DNA from: DAONJL01 sp035405645 [NCBI: bacterium]
Lineage (GTDB): Bacteria; JAGOBX01; DAONJL01
DNA: 47,076 nt
Direction: 5' to 3'
Assembly (NCBI GenBank): GCA_035405645.1
Contig: DAONJL010000001.1
Location: 1,993-49,068 of the forward strand
Shown in pieces: positions 16,803 through 25,968 of this stretch (positions within the stretch are counted from its first letter, which is position 1; the number at the start of each line of letters is the position of its first letter). The notes below the pieces were generated by a model that saw only the letters and a program-made list of their open reading frames with translations, had not been told where the DNA came from and did no database searches. The position numbers were made by a program, and so were the translations under genes.

Positions 16803-17093
16803 ATGAATAAGGTGCAAATAGCCATATTAGGCAGACCTTATACAATAACAAGTAATGACCCGCCAGAACAAATAATGAAATGTGTGGAAATATTAAATAA
16901 AAGAATAGCAAAAATAAGTGAAACAATAAAAGCAGCATCATCACTTGATATAGCAATATTTACAGCATTAAGTTTTGTTGATGATTTAGTTAAACAACAA
17001 AATGGTAAGCAAATAAAAACAGATGAAGATGATATAGAAAAATATCTTTCAAAAATAATTAATACAATTGATAATAAATTACAGAAAAATTAA
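16803..17093 (+). CDS. zapA: Cell division protein ZapA
   Basis: 96 residues. ZapA binds FtsZ and bundles protofilaments at the Z-ring. The N-terminal globular domain has the family pattern VQIAILGRPYTITS followed by a helix with CVEILNKRIAKI. A second long helix starts at LDIAIFTALSFVDDLVKQ and would form the antiparallel coiled coil of the ZapA tetramer. GGAGG lies seven bases before the ATG. The upstream ZapB-like ORF supports the call. The length is typical. Confidence 0.88.
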   Translation: MNKVQIAILGRPYTITSNDPPEQIMKCVEILNKRIAKISETIKAASSLDIAIFTALSFVDDLVKQQNGKQIKTDEDDIEKYLSKIINTIDNKLQKN

Positions 17094-17111
17094 TTTTAAA
17101 AAAGGAAGAAA

Positions 17112-18356
17112 ATGGAATTAAATTATTTAAAAGAAAGTGATTTTGAAATTTTTGATTTAATAAAAAAAGAAGAACAGCGTCAAATAAATAAATTAGAATT
17201 AATAGCGTCAGAAAATTTTGTTTCACCAGCAGTATTAGAAGCAGCAGGTTCAATATTAACGCATAAATATGCAGAAGGTTATCCTGGCAAAAGATATTAT
17301 GGTGGTTGTGAGTTTATTGATGAAATAGAGAATTTAGCAATAGAGCGAGCAAAAAAATTATTTAATGCTGAATATGTAAATGTTCAACCACATAGTGGCA
17401 GTCAGGCAAATATGGCGGTTTATTTCGCATTGTTAAATCCAGGTGATACAATATTAACAATGAGTTTATCTGATGGTGGACATTTAACACATGGTAGCCC
17501 GGTTAATTTTAGTGGAAAATTATATAATGTAATTCACTATAATGTTCGCAAAGATAATCAACTAATTGATTATGAACAAGTTTTAGAGTTAAGTAAAAAA
17601 CATAAACCAAAAATAATATTAACAGGTGCAACAGCATATCCAAGAAAAATTGATTTTAAAATATTCGCTAATATAGCAAAAGAAACAGGTGCTTATTTAG
17701 TAGTTGATATGGCTCATTTTGCTGGGCTTGTTGCGGCTGGCCTATATGAATCACCAATACCCTATGCAGATGTAGTTACAACAACAACACATAAAACTTT
17801 ACGTGGTCCAAGAGGTGGAGTAATTTTTTCCAAAAAAGAATTAGCAAATAAAATAGCAAGTGCAGTATTTCCTGGAATGCAAGGTGGACCATTAATGCAT
17901 ATAATAGCAGCAAAAGCAGTAGCATTTAAAGAAGCAGCAACAGATAATTTTAAAAAATATCAGGAACAAATAATTAAAAATTCAAAAGTTTTAGCAGAAG
18001 AATTAATAAAAAAAGGTTTTAAATTAGTTTCAGGCGGAACTGATACACATCTAATTTTAGTTGATTTAACAGAACAAAAAATAACAGGTAAGGAATTTGA
18101 AAAAGCACTTGATAAAGCAGGAATAACAGTAAATAAAAATACAATACCTTATGACACACAATCACCATTTATTACAAGTGGAATAAGAATAGGAACACCA
18201 GCAGTAACAACAAGAGGAATGAAAGAAAAAGAGATGGTGCAAATAGCAGAGTTAATAAAAAAAGTTTTAGAAAATATTGACAATGATGAAAAAATAAGTA
18301 AAATAAATAAAATGGTATGCGAATTATGTTTACAATTTCCATTATATAAAAAATAG
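17112..18356 (+). CDS. glyA: Serine hydroxymethyltransferase
   Basis: 414 residues, normal for bacterial GlyA. The PLP enzyme interconverts serine plus tetrahydrofolate with glycine plus methylene-THF, the main entry to one-carbon metabolism. Recognised motifs are [43 protein letters not shown] and [12 protein letters not shown]. The Schiff-base lysine is K228 in [14 protein letters not shown]. The start at ATG 17112 follows GGAAG. Codons ending in A dominate more than in the later plus-strand operons. It sits in the same run as the translation genes. Confidence 0.97.
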   Translation: MELNYLKESDFEIFDLIKKEEQRQINKLELIASENFVSPAVLEAAGSILTHKYAEGYPGKRYYGGCEFIDEIENLAIERAKKLFNAEYVNVQPHSGSQANMAVYFALLNPGDTILTMSLSDGGHLTHGSPVNFSGKLYNVIHYNVRKDNQLIDYEQVLELSKKHKPKIILTGATAYPRKIDFKIFANIAKETGAYLVVDMAHFAGLVAAGLYESPIPYADVVTTTTHKTLRGPRGGVIFSKKELANKIASAVFPGMQGGPLMHIIAAKAVAFKEAATDNFKKYQEQIIKNSKVLAEELIKKGFKLVSGGTDTHLILVDLTEQKITGKEFEKALDKAGITVNKNTIPYDTQSPFITSGIRIGTPAVTTRGMKEKEMVQIAELIKKVLENIDNDEKISKINKMVCELCLQFPLYKK

Positions 18357-18364
18357 GTGTTAAA

Positions 18365-18904
18365 ATGTATGAGGAAAATTTTGAATGTAATGAAGATTTA
18401 GCAATTTGTTTACGACCATTATTTATTGGAATGCCTGATGAATGGATAGAAGAAATATTAGCAATTTCTGAAAAAGTTACTTTTAAAAAAAATGAGTATA
18501 TATTAAAAGAAGGTGAACAAAATAATAACATATACATAATAATAAAAGGTCATGCAGATGTATTAATAAAAAGATATGAAGATGAAAAAACAAATAGAAT
18601 TATAGCAATTGACTCCAGTCCAACAATGTATAATTTATATATTGGTGATTTTATAGGTGAAATTTCAATTATTGACCTTGAACCTGCAAGTGCAAGTGTA
18701 TTAGTAACAAGTGAAGAAATGGAATGTATAAAATTACCAATAGAAAAATTATGTGAAATCTTAAAAAAGAATAAAGATATGCATATTATGTTTTTAATAA
18801 ATTTAGCCAAAATAATAGCAAGGAGATTAAGATATACAAACAAACTTTTATCAAAATATTTTTATTTAGAAAATTACATTAAAGAGAAAGAGGTGAAAGA
18901 TTAA
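18365..18904 (+). CDS. Cyclic-nucleotide-binding-domain protein without DNA-binding domain
   Basis: 179 residues made of one Crp-type cNMP-binding beta-barrel. The usual elements are LKEGEQNNNIYIIIKGHADVL at the front (first barrel turn) and GDFIGEISIIDLEPASASV, which corresponds to the phosphate-binding cassette GExxL...R; here the cassette arginine position is not an obvious Arg (PASASV), so cyclic-nucleotide binding may be lost. After the barrel comes a helix (MFLINLAKIIARRLRYTNKLL) and the protein ends; there is no helix-turn-helix. It may act through protein contacts. AGGTG precedes the ATG. It is wedged between glyA and rpmE, and the rpmE ribosome site lies in its last codons. Confidence 0.82.
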   Translation: MYEENFECNEDLAICLRPLFIGMPDEWIEEILAISEKVTFKKNEYILKEGEQNNNIYIIIKGHADVLIKRYEDEKTNRIIAIDSSPTMYNLYIGDFIGEISIIDLEPASASVLVTSEEMECIKLPIEKLCEILKKNKDMHIMFLINLAKIIARRLRYTNKLLSKYFYLENYIKEKEVKD

Positions 18905-19102
18905 ATGAAAAGTGGAATTCATCCAGAGTATAAGGAAGTAATATTTGAGTGCACTTGTGGTGCAGTAATAAAAACAAAATCAACAGGTGGCAATAAAAAA
19001 ATTGATATTTGCTCAAATTGTCATCCATTTTACGCAGGCACACAAAAAATACTTGATTCAACAGGTAGAGTAGAGCGATTTAAAAAGAAATATAAAATGT
19101 AA
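18905..19102 (+). CDS. rpmE: 50S ribosomal protein L31 (zinc-binding type)
   Basis: 65 residues. bL31 helps bridge the two ribosomal subunits. This is the C+ form, with four zinc-ligand cysteines C16, C18, C36 and C39 (ECTCG and ICSNCHPFY). MKSGIHPEY and [18 protein letters not shown] are diagnostic. The ATG follows directly on the preceding gene's stop, with AGAGGTGA inside the upstream frame. The zinc form suggests a zinc-free paralogue could exist elsewhere; none is in this window. Confidence 0.96.
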   Translation: MKSGIHPEYKEVIFECTCGAVIKTKSTGGNKKIDICSNCHPFYAGTQKILDSTGRVERFKKKYKM

Positions 19103-19114
19103 AGGGAGGAATAA

Positions 19115-19564
19115 ATGGCAGTAGGTTTACCATATTTGAATAAAGTGTTTATAATAGGTAATTTAGTGCGCGACCCAAAATTAGCATATACACCAAATCA
19201 AAAAGCAGTTTGTCGTATTACAGTGGCAATAAATAGAAGATTTAAAGTTGGTAATGAAACAAGAGAAGAAGTAGTATTCATTGATGTTGTCCTGTGGGGC
19301 AAATTGGCTGAAAATGCAGAAAAGTATTTGAAACAAGGTGGAAAAGTTTATATTGAAGGAAGATTATCATTAAATAAATGGCAAGCACAAGATGGTTCCA
19401 ATCGTTCCAAAATTGAAATTATTGCTGAAAGATTACAATTCCTGAGTTCTTTAAGTGATAGTCAAAATAAAGAAGTAAGTGAAACTGGTACTGCTAATGT
19501 TGAGGAAATTTCAGCAGAAGAATCAGCAGAAGTTCAAGCATTTGATGATGAAGTTCCTTTTTAA
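19115..19564 (+). CDS. ssb: Single-stranded DNA-binding protein
   Basis: 149 residues. One OB-fold (about 1-110: NKVFIIGNLVRDPKL, CRITVAINRRF, VFIDVVLWGKLAENAEKYLKQG, VYIEGRLSLNKW), a short acidic linker and the conserved acidic tip DDEVPF, which recruits DNA-repair and replication partners. It should coat single-stranded DNA as a tetramer. The linker is shorter than in E. coli, like many Gram-positive SSBs. GGGAGG lies just before the ATG. It ends the translation cluster; rpsF and rpsR, frequent partners of ssb, are absent. Confidence 0.96.
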   Translation: MAVGLPYLNKVFIIGNLVRDPKLAYTPNQKAVCRITVAINRRFKVGNETREEVVFIDVVLWGKLAENAEKYLKQGGKVYIEGRLSLNKWQAQDGSNRSKIEIIAERLQFLSSLSDSQNKEVSETGTANVEEISAEESAEVQAFDDEVPF

Positions 19565-19648
19565 TGATTTTTTTATCTTTCTAAAAAAAACTATGTTAGT
19601 AATGAAGAAGGAAAAAAATGGGGAATTTGTTAAATAAAGGGGTGAAAA

Positions 19649-20401
19649 ATGAAGGGTATTATATTAGCAGGAGGTCTTGGTTCGCGATTATTTCCATTAA
19701 CAAAAATTACTAATAAACATTTACTGCCTATTTATAACAAACCAATGATTTACTATCCATTAATGACATTAGTTGAAGGTGGAATTAAAGATATTATGAT
19801 TGTTACTGGTGGAAATAATGCAGGTGATTTTTTACGATTACTTGAAAATGGCGCTGAATTTGGTTTAAAGCAATTACATTATGCATATCAAAGAGGAGAA
19901 GGTGGTATTGCTGATGCATTAAAAATAACTGAAAGTTTTGCTGGTAATGATAAAATTGTTGTAATATTAGGTGATAATATTATTGAAAAAAGTATCAAGA
20001 AACATATAAATGAATTCGAGAAACAAAAAAAAGGCGCAATGATTTTATTAAAAGAAGTACCTGACCCGCAGCGCTTTGGCGTGCCTGTAATAAAAGGTAA
20101 TCGTATAGAAAAAATAATTGAAAAACCAAAAGTACCACCATCGAAATATGCTGTAACAGGAATTTATTTTTATGATAATCAAGTTTATAAAATAATAAAA
20201 GGGTTGAAACCATCAGCAAGAAATGAACTTGAAATAACTGATGTAAATAATGCTTATATAAAAAAGAAACAGATGCGTTATGCAATTTTAGATGGTTGGT
20301 GGACTGATGCTGGAACTTTTAATTCTTTATTAAGAGCTAATAATTTAATTAAAGAAAAATTTATTAAAGAAAATAAAGGAAATGAAAATGAAATTGATTG
20401 A
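19649..20401 (+). CDS. rmlA: Glucose-1-phosphate thymidylyltransferase-like nucleotidyltransferase
   Basis: 250 residues, short for RmlA (about 290) and closer to the truncated RmlA-like transferases. The start MKGIILAGGLGSRLFPLT is the nucleotide-binding loop, followed by NKHLLPIYNKPMIYYPL, GGNNAGDF, the metal-binding VILGDNI and GVPVIKGNRIEKIIEKP. It should make dTDP-glucose from glucose-1-phosphate and dTTP; the C-terminal allosteric extension of long RmlA is missing. GGGGTGA precedes the ATG. Its end overlaps the start of the following cupin gene, and rmlB is third in the operon, so the dTDP-sugar role is well supported by context. Confidence 0.88.
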   Translation: MKGIILAGGLGSRLFPLTKITNKHLLPIYNKPMIYYPLMTLVEGGIKDIMIVTGGNNAGDFLRLLENGAEFGLKQLHYAYQRGEGGIADALKITESFAGNDKIVVILGDNIIEKSIKKHINEFEKQKKGAMILLKEVPDPQRFGVPVIKGNRIEKIIEKPKVPPSKYAVTGIYFYDNQVYKIIKGLKPSARNELEITDVNNAYIKKKQMRYAILDGWWTDAGTFNSLLRANNLIKEKFIKENKGNENEID

Positions 20402-20849
20402 AGGTGTAGTAATAAAAAAATTAAGAGTAATACCTGATGAGCGCGGCAGATTAATAGAAGTTCTTAGATCAGATGAAAATGATTTTATAAAATTTGGACA
20501 ATTATATGTAACAACCGCTTATCCAGGTGTGGTTAAAGCATGGCATTATCATAAAATCCAATATGATTTTTTTGCTGTAATAAAAGGTATGATGAAAATC
20601 GTTTTATATGATGCTCGTGAAAATTCTTCTACTAAAGGCTTGATAAATGAATTTTTCTTTGGTATATATAATCCTTGTTTAATTAAAATTCCACCATTAG
20701 TTTATCATGGTTTTAAGTGTATAAGTGAAGATGAAGCAATTGTTGTTAATTGCCCAACAGAAGTATATAATTATAATGAACCAGATGAGTATAGATTAGA
20801 CCCGCATAAAAATAATATTCCTTATGACTGGTCACGAAAGGACGGATAA
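20388..20849 (+). CDS. dTDP-4-dehydrorhamnose 3,5-epimerase-like cupin
   Basis: 153 residues, shorter than RmlC (about 180). It has the family elements PDERGRLIEVLRSD at the start and VVKAWHYHKIQYDFFAVIKG, where the histidines correspond to the RmlC active-site region, then IPPLVYHGFKCISEDEAIVVNCPTEVYNYNEPDE. It probably epimerises or isomerises a dTDP-4-keto-6-deoxyhexose. The exact product is not decided. I prefer the ATG at 20388, seven bases after AAAGGA, to the ATG at 20382, which is only one base from it. It overlaps the end of rmlA by 14 bases. No RmlD reductase is nearby, so L-rhamnose is not assured. Confidence 0.8.
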   Translation: MKLIEGVVIKKLRVIPDERGRLIEVLRSDENDFIKFGQLYVTTAYPGVVKAWHYHKIQYDFFAVIKGMMKIVLYDARENSSTKGLINEFFFGIYNPCLIKIPPLVYHGFKCISEDEAIVVNCPTEVYNYNEPDEYRLDPHKNNIPYDWSRKDG

Positions 20850-21863
20850 ATGAAACGCACAATTTTAGTTACTGGTGGTGCTGGTTTTATTGGTTCTAAT
20901 TTTATTCATTATATGCTTAATAAATACGAAGATATAAGAATTATAAATTATGATAAATTAACTTATGCTGGTAATTTGGATAATTTAAAAGATATAGAAA
21001 ATCATCGAAATTATAAATTTTACAAAGGTGATATAGTAGATAAAAAAAGAGTTGCTGAAATAGTTCAAAAAGAAAAAGTAAATGAAATAATAAATTTCGC
21101 AGCAGAAACACATGTTGATCGATCTATAGGTAATCCAGAAGATTTTATTATAACTGATGTAGTTGGAACATATACACTTCTTGAAATTACAAAAGAGTAT
21201 AAACTTGATTTATTTATACAAATATCAACTGATGAAGTTTATGGCAGCATAGAAACAGGATTTTCAAAAGAAACTGATACTTTAAAACCATCAAATCCAT
21301 ATTCAGCAAGTAAATGTGGCGCTGACAGACTTGCTTATTCTTATTTTGTTACTTATAAATTACCTGTAATAATAACAAGAGCCTCAAATAATTTTGGACC
21401 ATATCAATATCCAGAAAAATTTCTTCCTTTATTTATTACTAATGCACTTGATAATAAAAAATTACCATTATATGGTGATGGTTTAAATGTCCGTGATTGG
21501 CTATTTGTATTAGATCATTGTGATGCAATTGATTATTTAAGAGTAAATGGAAAGTTTGGTGAAGTATATAATATTGGTGGTGAAAATTTAAAAACAAATT
21601 TAGAAATGGTAAAATTAATTTTACAAAAATTAAATAAGAGCGAAGATTTAATTATGTTTGTTCAGGACAGACCTGGTCATGACCGTAGATATGCTCTTGA
21701 TATTTCCAAATTAAAAAATCTTGGCTGGAAACATAATTATTCATTTGACAATGCTTTTGATTATACTATAAAATGGTATAAAGAAAATGAATGGTGGTGG
21801 CGAAAAATAAAGACAGGTGAATATCTTAAATATTATAAAAAACATTATAAAATAGAATTATAA
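20850..21863 (+). CDS. rmlB: dTDP-glucose 4,6-dehydratase
   Basis: 337 residues, normal RmlB length. It converts dTDP-glucose to dTDP-4-keto-6-deoxyglucose with bound NAD. Motifs: VTGGAGFIGSNFIHYM (NAD binding), NFAAETHVDRSI (characteristic of RmlB), STDEVYGSI (catalytic Thr-Asp-Glu), YSASKCGADRL (catalytic Tyr/Lys), RASNNFGPYQYPEKFLPLF and GDGLNVRDWLFVLDHC. It directly follows the cupin gene (ATG one codon after the stop). The product would feed the cupin and unknown downstream enzymes. Confidence 0.95.
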   Translation: MKRTILVTGGAGFIGSNFIHYMLNKYEDIRIINYDKLTYAGNLDNLKDIENHRNYKFYKGDIVDKKRVAEIVQKEKVNEIINFAAETHVDRSIGNPEDFIITDVVGTYTLLEITKEYKLDLFIQISTDEVYGSIETGFSKETDTLKPSNPYSASKCGADRLAYSYFVTYKLPVIITRASNNFGPYQYPEKFLPLFITNALDNKKLPLYGDGLNVRDWLFVLDHCDAIDYLRVNGKFGEVYNIGGENLKTNLEMVKLILQKLNKSEDLIMFVQDRPGHDRRYALDISKLKNLGWKHNYSFDNAFDYTIKWYKENEWWWRKIKTGEYLKYYKKHYKIEL

Positions 21864-21876
21864 ATGGAGGGTTAGA

Positions 21877-22719
21877 ATGTTAAAAAATTTAAAAGAATAT
21901 GTAAAACCAAAAGATTTAAAAGAAGCAATAACAATATTATCAAAGAATCCTGAAAAAGCCAAAATAATAGCAGGTGGTACATCAGTAGTTATTTCAAATA
22001 ATAAAAAAATTGAGATTTTAGTTGACATTAAAAATCTAAATCTTAATTATATCAAAAAAAATAAAAACGAAATAATAATTGGTGCAACAACAACAATAAA
22101 TGAATTATTAGAATCAAAAATAATTCAACAATATTGTAATGGTATAATTTATAAATCAGCATATAATATAGCGAGTACACCAGTAAGAAATTTAATTACT
22201 GTTGGTGGTAATATTAGTCAAGTTTATCCATGGTCAGATTTACCATTAAGTTTATTATTAGTTAATGCAAAAATAAAAATAGAAAATAAAAGCAAAACAA
22301 GAATAATTCCAATTTTAGAATTATTCCAAAAACATCCATTAGTATATTTAAAAAATGATGAGATAATAACAGAAATAATTTTACCAGAAAATAAAAATTA
22401 TAAAGGAAATTTTGTTAAATTTGCCAAAACACAATTTGATTTTTCTCTTGTTGATGCTGCTATAATGGTAAAAATTAAAAATAAAGAATTTGAAGATGTT
22501 AAACTTGGCATAAGTGCAACATCTCCTTTACCACAAATTTTGAGTACATCATCTAATATGTTAATTGGTAAAAAAACAAATGATAAAGAAGCAATAAATA
22601 TTGCAATACAAAATACATCAAAAGAAGCAATGGTAAATAAAGATATACGAGTTTCAGTAGAATATAAAAGAGAAATTATCCCAGTTTTATTAAGAAGATT
22701 ATTAGAAGAAATAATTTAA
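21877..22719 (+). CDS. Molybdenum hydroxylase FAD subunit (CoxM/XdhB type)
   Basis: 280 residues, normal for the medium subunit of xanthine dehydrogenase/CO dehydrogenase-type enzymes. The FAD-binding motif AKIIAGGTSVVI is at about 27-38, and the second segment STPVRNLITVGGNISQ corresponds to the conserved TxGGN loop that contacts FAD. The C-terminal part (KDIRVSVEYKREIIPVLLRRLL) matches the CO dehydrogenase flavoprotein C-domain. It passes electrons from the Fe-S subunit to the final acceptor. GGAGG lies seven bases before the ATG. It is first in a three-gene operon. Confidence 0.92.
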   Translation: MLKNLKEYVKPKDLKEAITILSKNPEKAKIIAGGTSVVISNNKKIEILVDIKNLNLNYIKKNKNEIIIGATTTINELLESKIIQQYCNGIIYKSAYNIASTPVRNLITVGGNISQVYPWSDLPLSLLLVNAKIKIENKSKTRIIPILELFQKHPLVYLKNDEIITEIILPENKNYKGNFVKFAKTQFDFSLVDAAIMVKIKNKEFEDVKLGISATSPLPQILSTSSNMLIGKKTNDKEAINIAIQNTSKEAMVNKDIRVSVEYKREIIPVLLRRLLEEII

Positions 22720-22737
22720 CAAAAATGGAGGTTTGCA

Positions 22738-23208
22738 ATGATAAAAATAAATGTCACAATAAATAATGAAAAAAAAGAATTAGAAGTAAAGCCTTATGAA
22801 AAATTAGTTGATGCACTTCGTAGATATGGTTATAAAGGAACAAAAAAAGGGTGTTATGAGGGAACCTGTGGTGCTTGTGTAGTACTATTAAATAATAAAC
22901 CAGTTAATTCATGTTTAATTTTAGCACCAGCAGTTGAAAACCAGCAAATCACAACAATCGAAGGAATAGGCACAATGAATAAACCACATCCATTACAGGA
23001 ATCAATTGTAGAAGCAGGTGGTGTTCAATGTGGATATTGCACACCTGGTTTTATTATGTCTGCTTATGCATTATTATTAAAAAATCCAGAACCAACAGAA
23101 GAAGAAATAAAAAGAGCAACTGATGGTAATTTATGTAGATGTACAGGTTATGTTAAAAAAATAGAAGGAGTATTAAAAGCAGTAGAAAAAATGAGAGGTG
23201 GTAAATAA
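22738..23208 (+). CDS. Molybdenum hydroxylase 2Fe-2S subunit (CoxS/XdhC type)
   Basis: 156 residues. Two [2Fe-2S] clusters are evident: a plant-ferredoxin type with C39, C44, C47 and C59 (GCYEGTCGACVVLL...SCL) and an alpha-helical type with C98, C101, C133 and C135 (QCGYCTPGF and LCRCTGY). It carries electrons from the molybdenum centre to FAD. GGAGG precedes the ATG. The catalytic subunit starts two bases after its stop. Confidence 0.96.
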   Translation: MIKINVTINNEKKELEVKPYEKLVDALRRYGYKGTKKGCYEGTCGACVVLLNNKPVNSCLILAPAVENQQITTIEGIGTMNKPHPLQESIVEAGGVQCGYCTPGFIMSAYALLLKNPEPTEEEIKRATDGNLCRCTGYVKKIEGVLKAVEKMRGGK

Positions 23209-23209
23209 T

Positions 23210-25537
23210 ATGTCAAAAAATAAATTTAATGTTGTAAATAAAAGTATTCCAAAAGTTGATGGTTTAAGTTTAGTTACAGGTCAACCATTATTTACTGATG
23301 ATATTGATATTGATGGTCTATTATATGCTAAAATATTGTGGTCACCTTATCCACACGCAATAATCAAAAATATTGATACATCAAAAGCAGAAAAAGTTCC
23401 TGGTGTTAAAGCAATATTAACATATAAAGATGTGCCACGTATTGCTTTCACAACTGCTGGTCAGGGTTATCCAGAACCATCACCTTATGATACTTTTGTT
23501 CTTGATAAGAAAGTTCGTTTTGTTGGTGACCGTGTTGCTGCGGTTGCTGCTACTTCATTAGAAGTTGCAGAAGAAGCACTTGAATTAATAAAAGTTGAAT
23601 ATGAACAATTAGAACCAGTATTAGATATGATGACTGCTCAGGAAAAAGGCAAGCCAATAATACACGATGAAAAAGAAGCAAGAATGATTTTACCTTTGCA
23701 TTATGATAAAAAGAAGAATTTAGCAGCGCATGCTGAAATGAGTGATGGTGATGTTGAAGAAGCATTAAAAAATTCTGAATTTATTTTTGATAATGAATAT
23801 GAAGCACATTATGCACAGCATTGCCCGATGGAACCACATATTTGTATAACTTATTTTGATGCTTATAATAGATTGATAATTCGTTCAAGCACTCAGGTTC
23901 CTTTTCATGTTCGTCGAATTGTTGGAATGGCTTTAAATATTCCAGTAAAAAAAATAAGAGTAATAAAACCACGAATTGGAGGCGGCTTTGGCTGTAAGCA
24001 GGAAGTTTTAATTGAAGATATTTGTTCTGCACTCACATTAAAAACAGGCAAACCAGTAAAATTAGAATATATGAGAAAAGAAGAATTTATAAGTTCAAGA
24101 ACACGGCATCCACAACATATTAGATTAAGAACAGGTATTAATAAAGATGGTCAATTGACTGCAATTGATATGAATATAGTAATGAATAATGGCGCTTATG
24201 GTGCTCACGCATTAACTGTTATTTGTAATTCAGCAAGTAAAGTTTTACCTTTATTTAATAAAGTAAAAAACATAAAATTTTATGGTGATACAGTATACAC
24301 TAATTTACCTGTTGGTGGAGCATACAGAGGATATGGTGCAACACAAGCATATAATGCTATGGGACAGCAAATTGATATAATGTGTAGAACGATTGGAATG
24401 GATATAATAAAATTTTATAAAATGCAACATATAAAAGAAGGTGAAGGTTCACCTGTATTTCAAAAAATGGGTGAAGGAAAAGAAGGCGTTGAAATGAAAA
24501 TTGGTGCTTGTGGTCTTTCTAAATGTATTGATATTGGTGTAAAAGAATTTCGCTGGTATGAAAAAGTAAATAAAAAAAGAAAAGAAGGCAATTGGCATTA
24601 TGGTGTTGGAATGGTTTGTTTAATGCAAGGTTCAAGCATACCAGAAATTGATATGGGTGCTGCTTTTATAAAAATGAATGATGATGGTTCATTTAATTTA
24701 CTACTCGGTGCAACTGATATTGGAACAGGAAGTGACACTATTTTTGCACAAATGGCTGCTGAAGTTTTAACTGTAAAACCACAGGATATTATTGTTTATT
24801 CTTCTGATACTGATATGACGCCTTTTGATGTCGGTGCTTATGCTTCATCAACTACTTATTTATCAGGTGGTGCAGTAATTAAAGCAGCAGAAAAAGTAAA
24901 AGAACAAATTTTAGAAGTTGCTGCTCAAATGTTAAAAACTGAAATAGGCGATTTAGAATTAAAGAATGCTTCTGTTTTTAGTAAAAGCAAAAAGAAAAAA
25001 GTTACATTAAAAGATGTTGCTTATTATTCGTTATATGAAAAAAATCAGCATCAAATTGCTGCGGTTGCTTCGCATATAACTCATAAATCACCACCACCTT
25101 TTTCTGCACATTTTGTTGAAGTAGCTGTTGATATTGAAACTGGTTTAGTTAAAGTAGTTGAATATCTTAATGTTACAGATTGTGGGACTGCAATAAATCC
25201 AAAATTAGCAGAAGGTCAATGTGAAGGTGCTGTATTAAATGGTATTAGTTATGCCTTAACAGAAGAATATATTTTTGATAGTCAGGGTAGAATGTTAAAT
25301 CCATCATTTAATAATTATAAAATTTTTTCACCTGCTGATGCTCCTAAAATAAAAACAATATTAGTGCCAACTTATGAAGATACTGGTCCTTTTGGCGCTA
25401 AAAGTATTTCTGAAATTGGTATAAATGGACCGTTACCAGCAATAGCAAATGCTATATATGATGCTATGGGCGTTCGATTAAAGAAAGGACCTTATTCACC
25501 TGAAAAAGTATATATGGCTTTAAATAATAAAAAATAG
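23210..25537 (+). CDS. Molybdenum hydroxylase catalytic subunit (xanthine dehydrogenase family)
   Basis: 775 residues, full length for the molybdopterin subunit. The N-terminal a/b hammerhead domain (GLSLVTGQPLFTDDI to about 120) is followed by the Mo-cofactor domains with GGGFGCKQE, GGAYRGYGATQAYNAMGQQ, GATDIGTGSDTIFAQ and the catalytic glutamate E735 in GAKSISEIG. CO dehydrogenase is unlikely because its AYRCSFR loop is replaced by AYRGYG. A purine, nicotinate or aldehyde substrate is possible and cannot be chosen. The start ATG 23210 has AGAGGTGG upstream; an earlier in-frame GTG overlaps coxS-like coding sequence and that ribosome site. No XdhC-type maturation factor or Mo-cofactor gene is in the window. 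Confidence 0.92.
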   Translation: MSKNKFNVVNKSIPKVDGLSLVTGQPLFTDDIDIDGLLYAKILWSPYPHAIIKNIDTSKAEKVPGVKAILTYKDVPRIAFTTAGQGYPEPSPYDTFVLDKKVRFVGDRVAAVAATSLEVAEEALELIKVEYEQLEPVLDMMTAQEKGKPIIHDEKEARMILPLHYDKKKNLAAHAEMSDGDVEEALKNSEFIFDNEYEAHYAQHCPMEPHICITYFDAYNRLIIRSSTQVPFHVRRIVGMALNIPVKKIRVIKPRIGGGFGCKQEVLIEDICSALTLKTGKPVKLEYMRKEEFISSRTRHPQHIRLRTGINKDGQLTAIDMNIVMNNGAYGAHALTVICNSASKVLPLFNKVKNIKFYGDTVYTNLPVGGAYRGYGATQAYNAMGQQIDIMCRTIGMDIIKFYKMQHIKEGEGSPVFQKMGEGKEGVEMKIGACGLSKCIDIGVKEFRWYEKVNKKRKEGNWHYGVGMVCLMQGSSIPEIDMGAAFIKMNDDGSFNLLLGATDIGTGSDTIFAQMAAEVLTVKPQDIIVYSSDTDMTPFDVGAYASSTTYLSGGAVIKAAEKVKEQILEVAAQMLKTEIGDLELKNASVFSKSKKKKVTLKDVAYYSLYEKNQHQIAAVASHITHKSPPPFSAHFVEVAVDIETGLVKVVEYLNVTDCGTAINPKLAEGQCEGAVLNGISYALTEEYIFDSQGRMLNPSFNNYKIFSPADAPKIKTILVPTYEDTGPFGAKSISEIGINGPLPAIANAIYDAMGVRLKKGPYSPEKVYMALNNKK

Positions 25538-25548
25538 AGGCGATAAAT

Positions 25549-25968
25549 ATGCCTTTAATTGAAAAAGAATATTTAGGCAAAAAAGGGGAGGGTGCTTATT
25601 GGACGGTGATGATTGTTGATGATTCAATATTTCAGCAAGAACAAATTGAACGAATGCTTCAATCTGAAAAATTTGAAGTAATTGCTAAAGCATCAAGTGG
25701 CGAAGAAGCAATAAAATTATATCCTGAAAAAAAACCTGATATTGTTTTAATGGATATTCAAATGCCGGGTATTGGGGGGATTGAAGCAACAAAACAAATA
25801 AAACAAATTAATCCAAATGCAATAATTATTGCGTGTACTTCATTAAGTAATAAAAAATTTGTTCAAGAGGCAATTCTTGCTGGTTGTTCTCATTACATTG
25901 TAAAACCAATTAAAAGAAATTCTTTTTTTGAATGCATTATACATTCTTTAAAAAAATTTAATAAATGA
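25549..25968 (+). CDS. Receiver-only response regulator (CheY-like)
   Basis: 139 residues containing one receiver domain and no output domain. Acidic pocket D24/D25 (VMIVDD), phosphoacceptor D69 (DIVLMDIQMPG), T97 (ACTS) and K119 (YIVKP) are all present, so it should be phosphorylatable. An 18-residue N-terminal extension precedes the first strand. No histidine kinase is nearby. Such proteins act by protein contact, for example on motors or adaptor proteins. Its stop overlaps the start of the next glycosyltransferase gene as ATGA, so the two are co-translated. Confidence 0.92.
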   Translation: MPLIEKEYLGKKGEGAYWTVMIVDDSIFQQEQIERMLQSEKFEVIAKASSGEEAIKLYPEKKPDIVLMDIQMPGIGGIEATKQIKQINPNAIIIACTSLSNKKFVQEAILAGCSHYIVKPIKRNSFFECIIHSLKKFNK

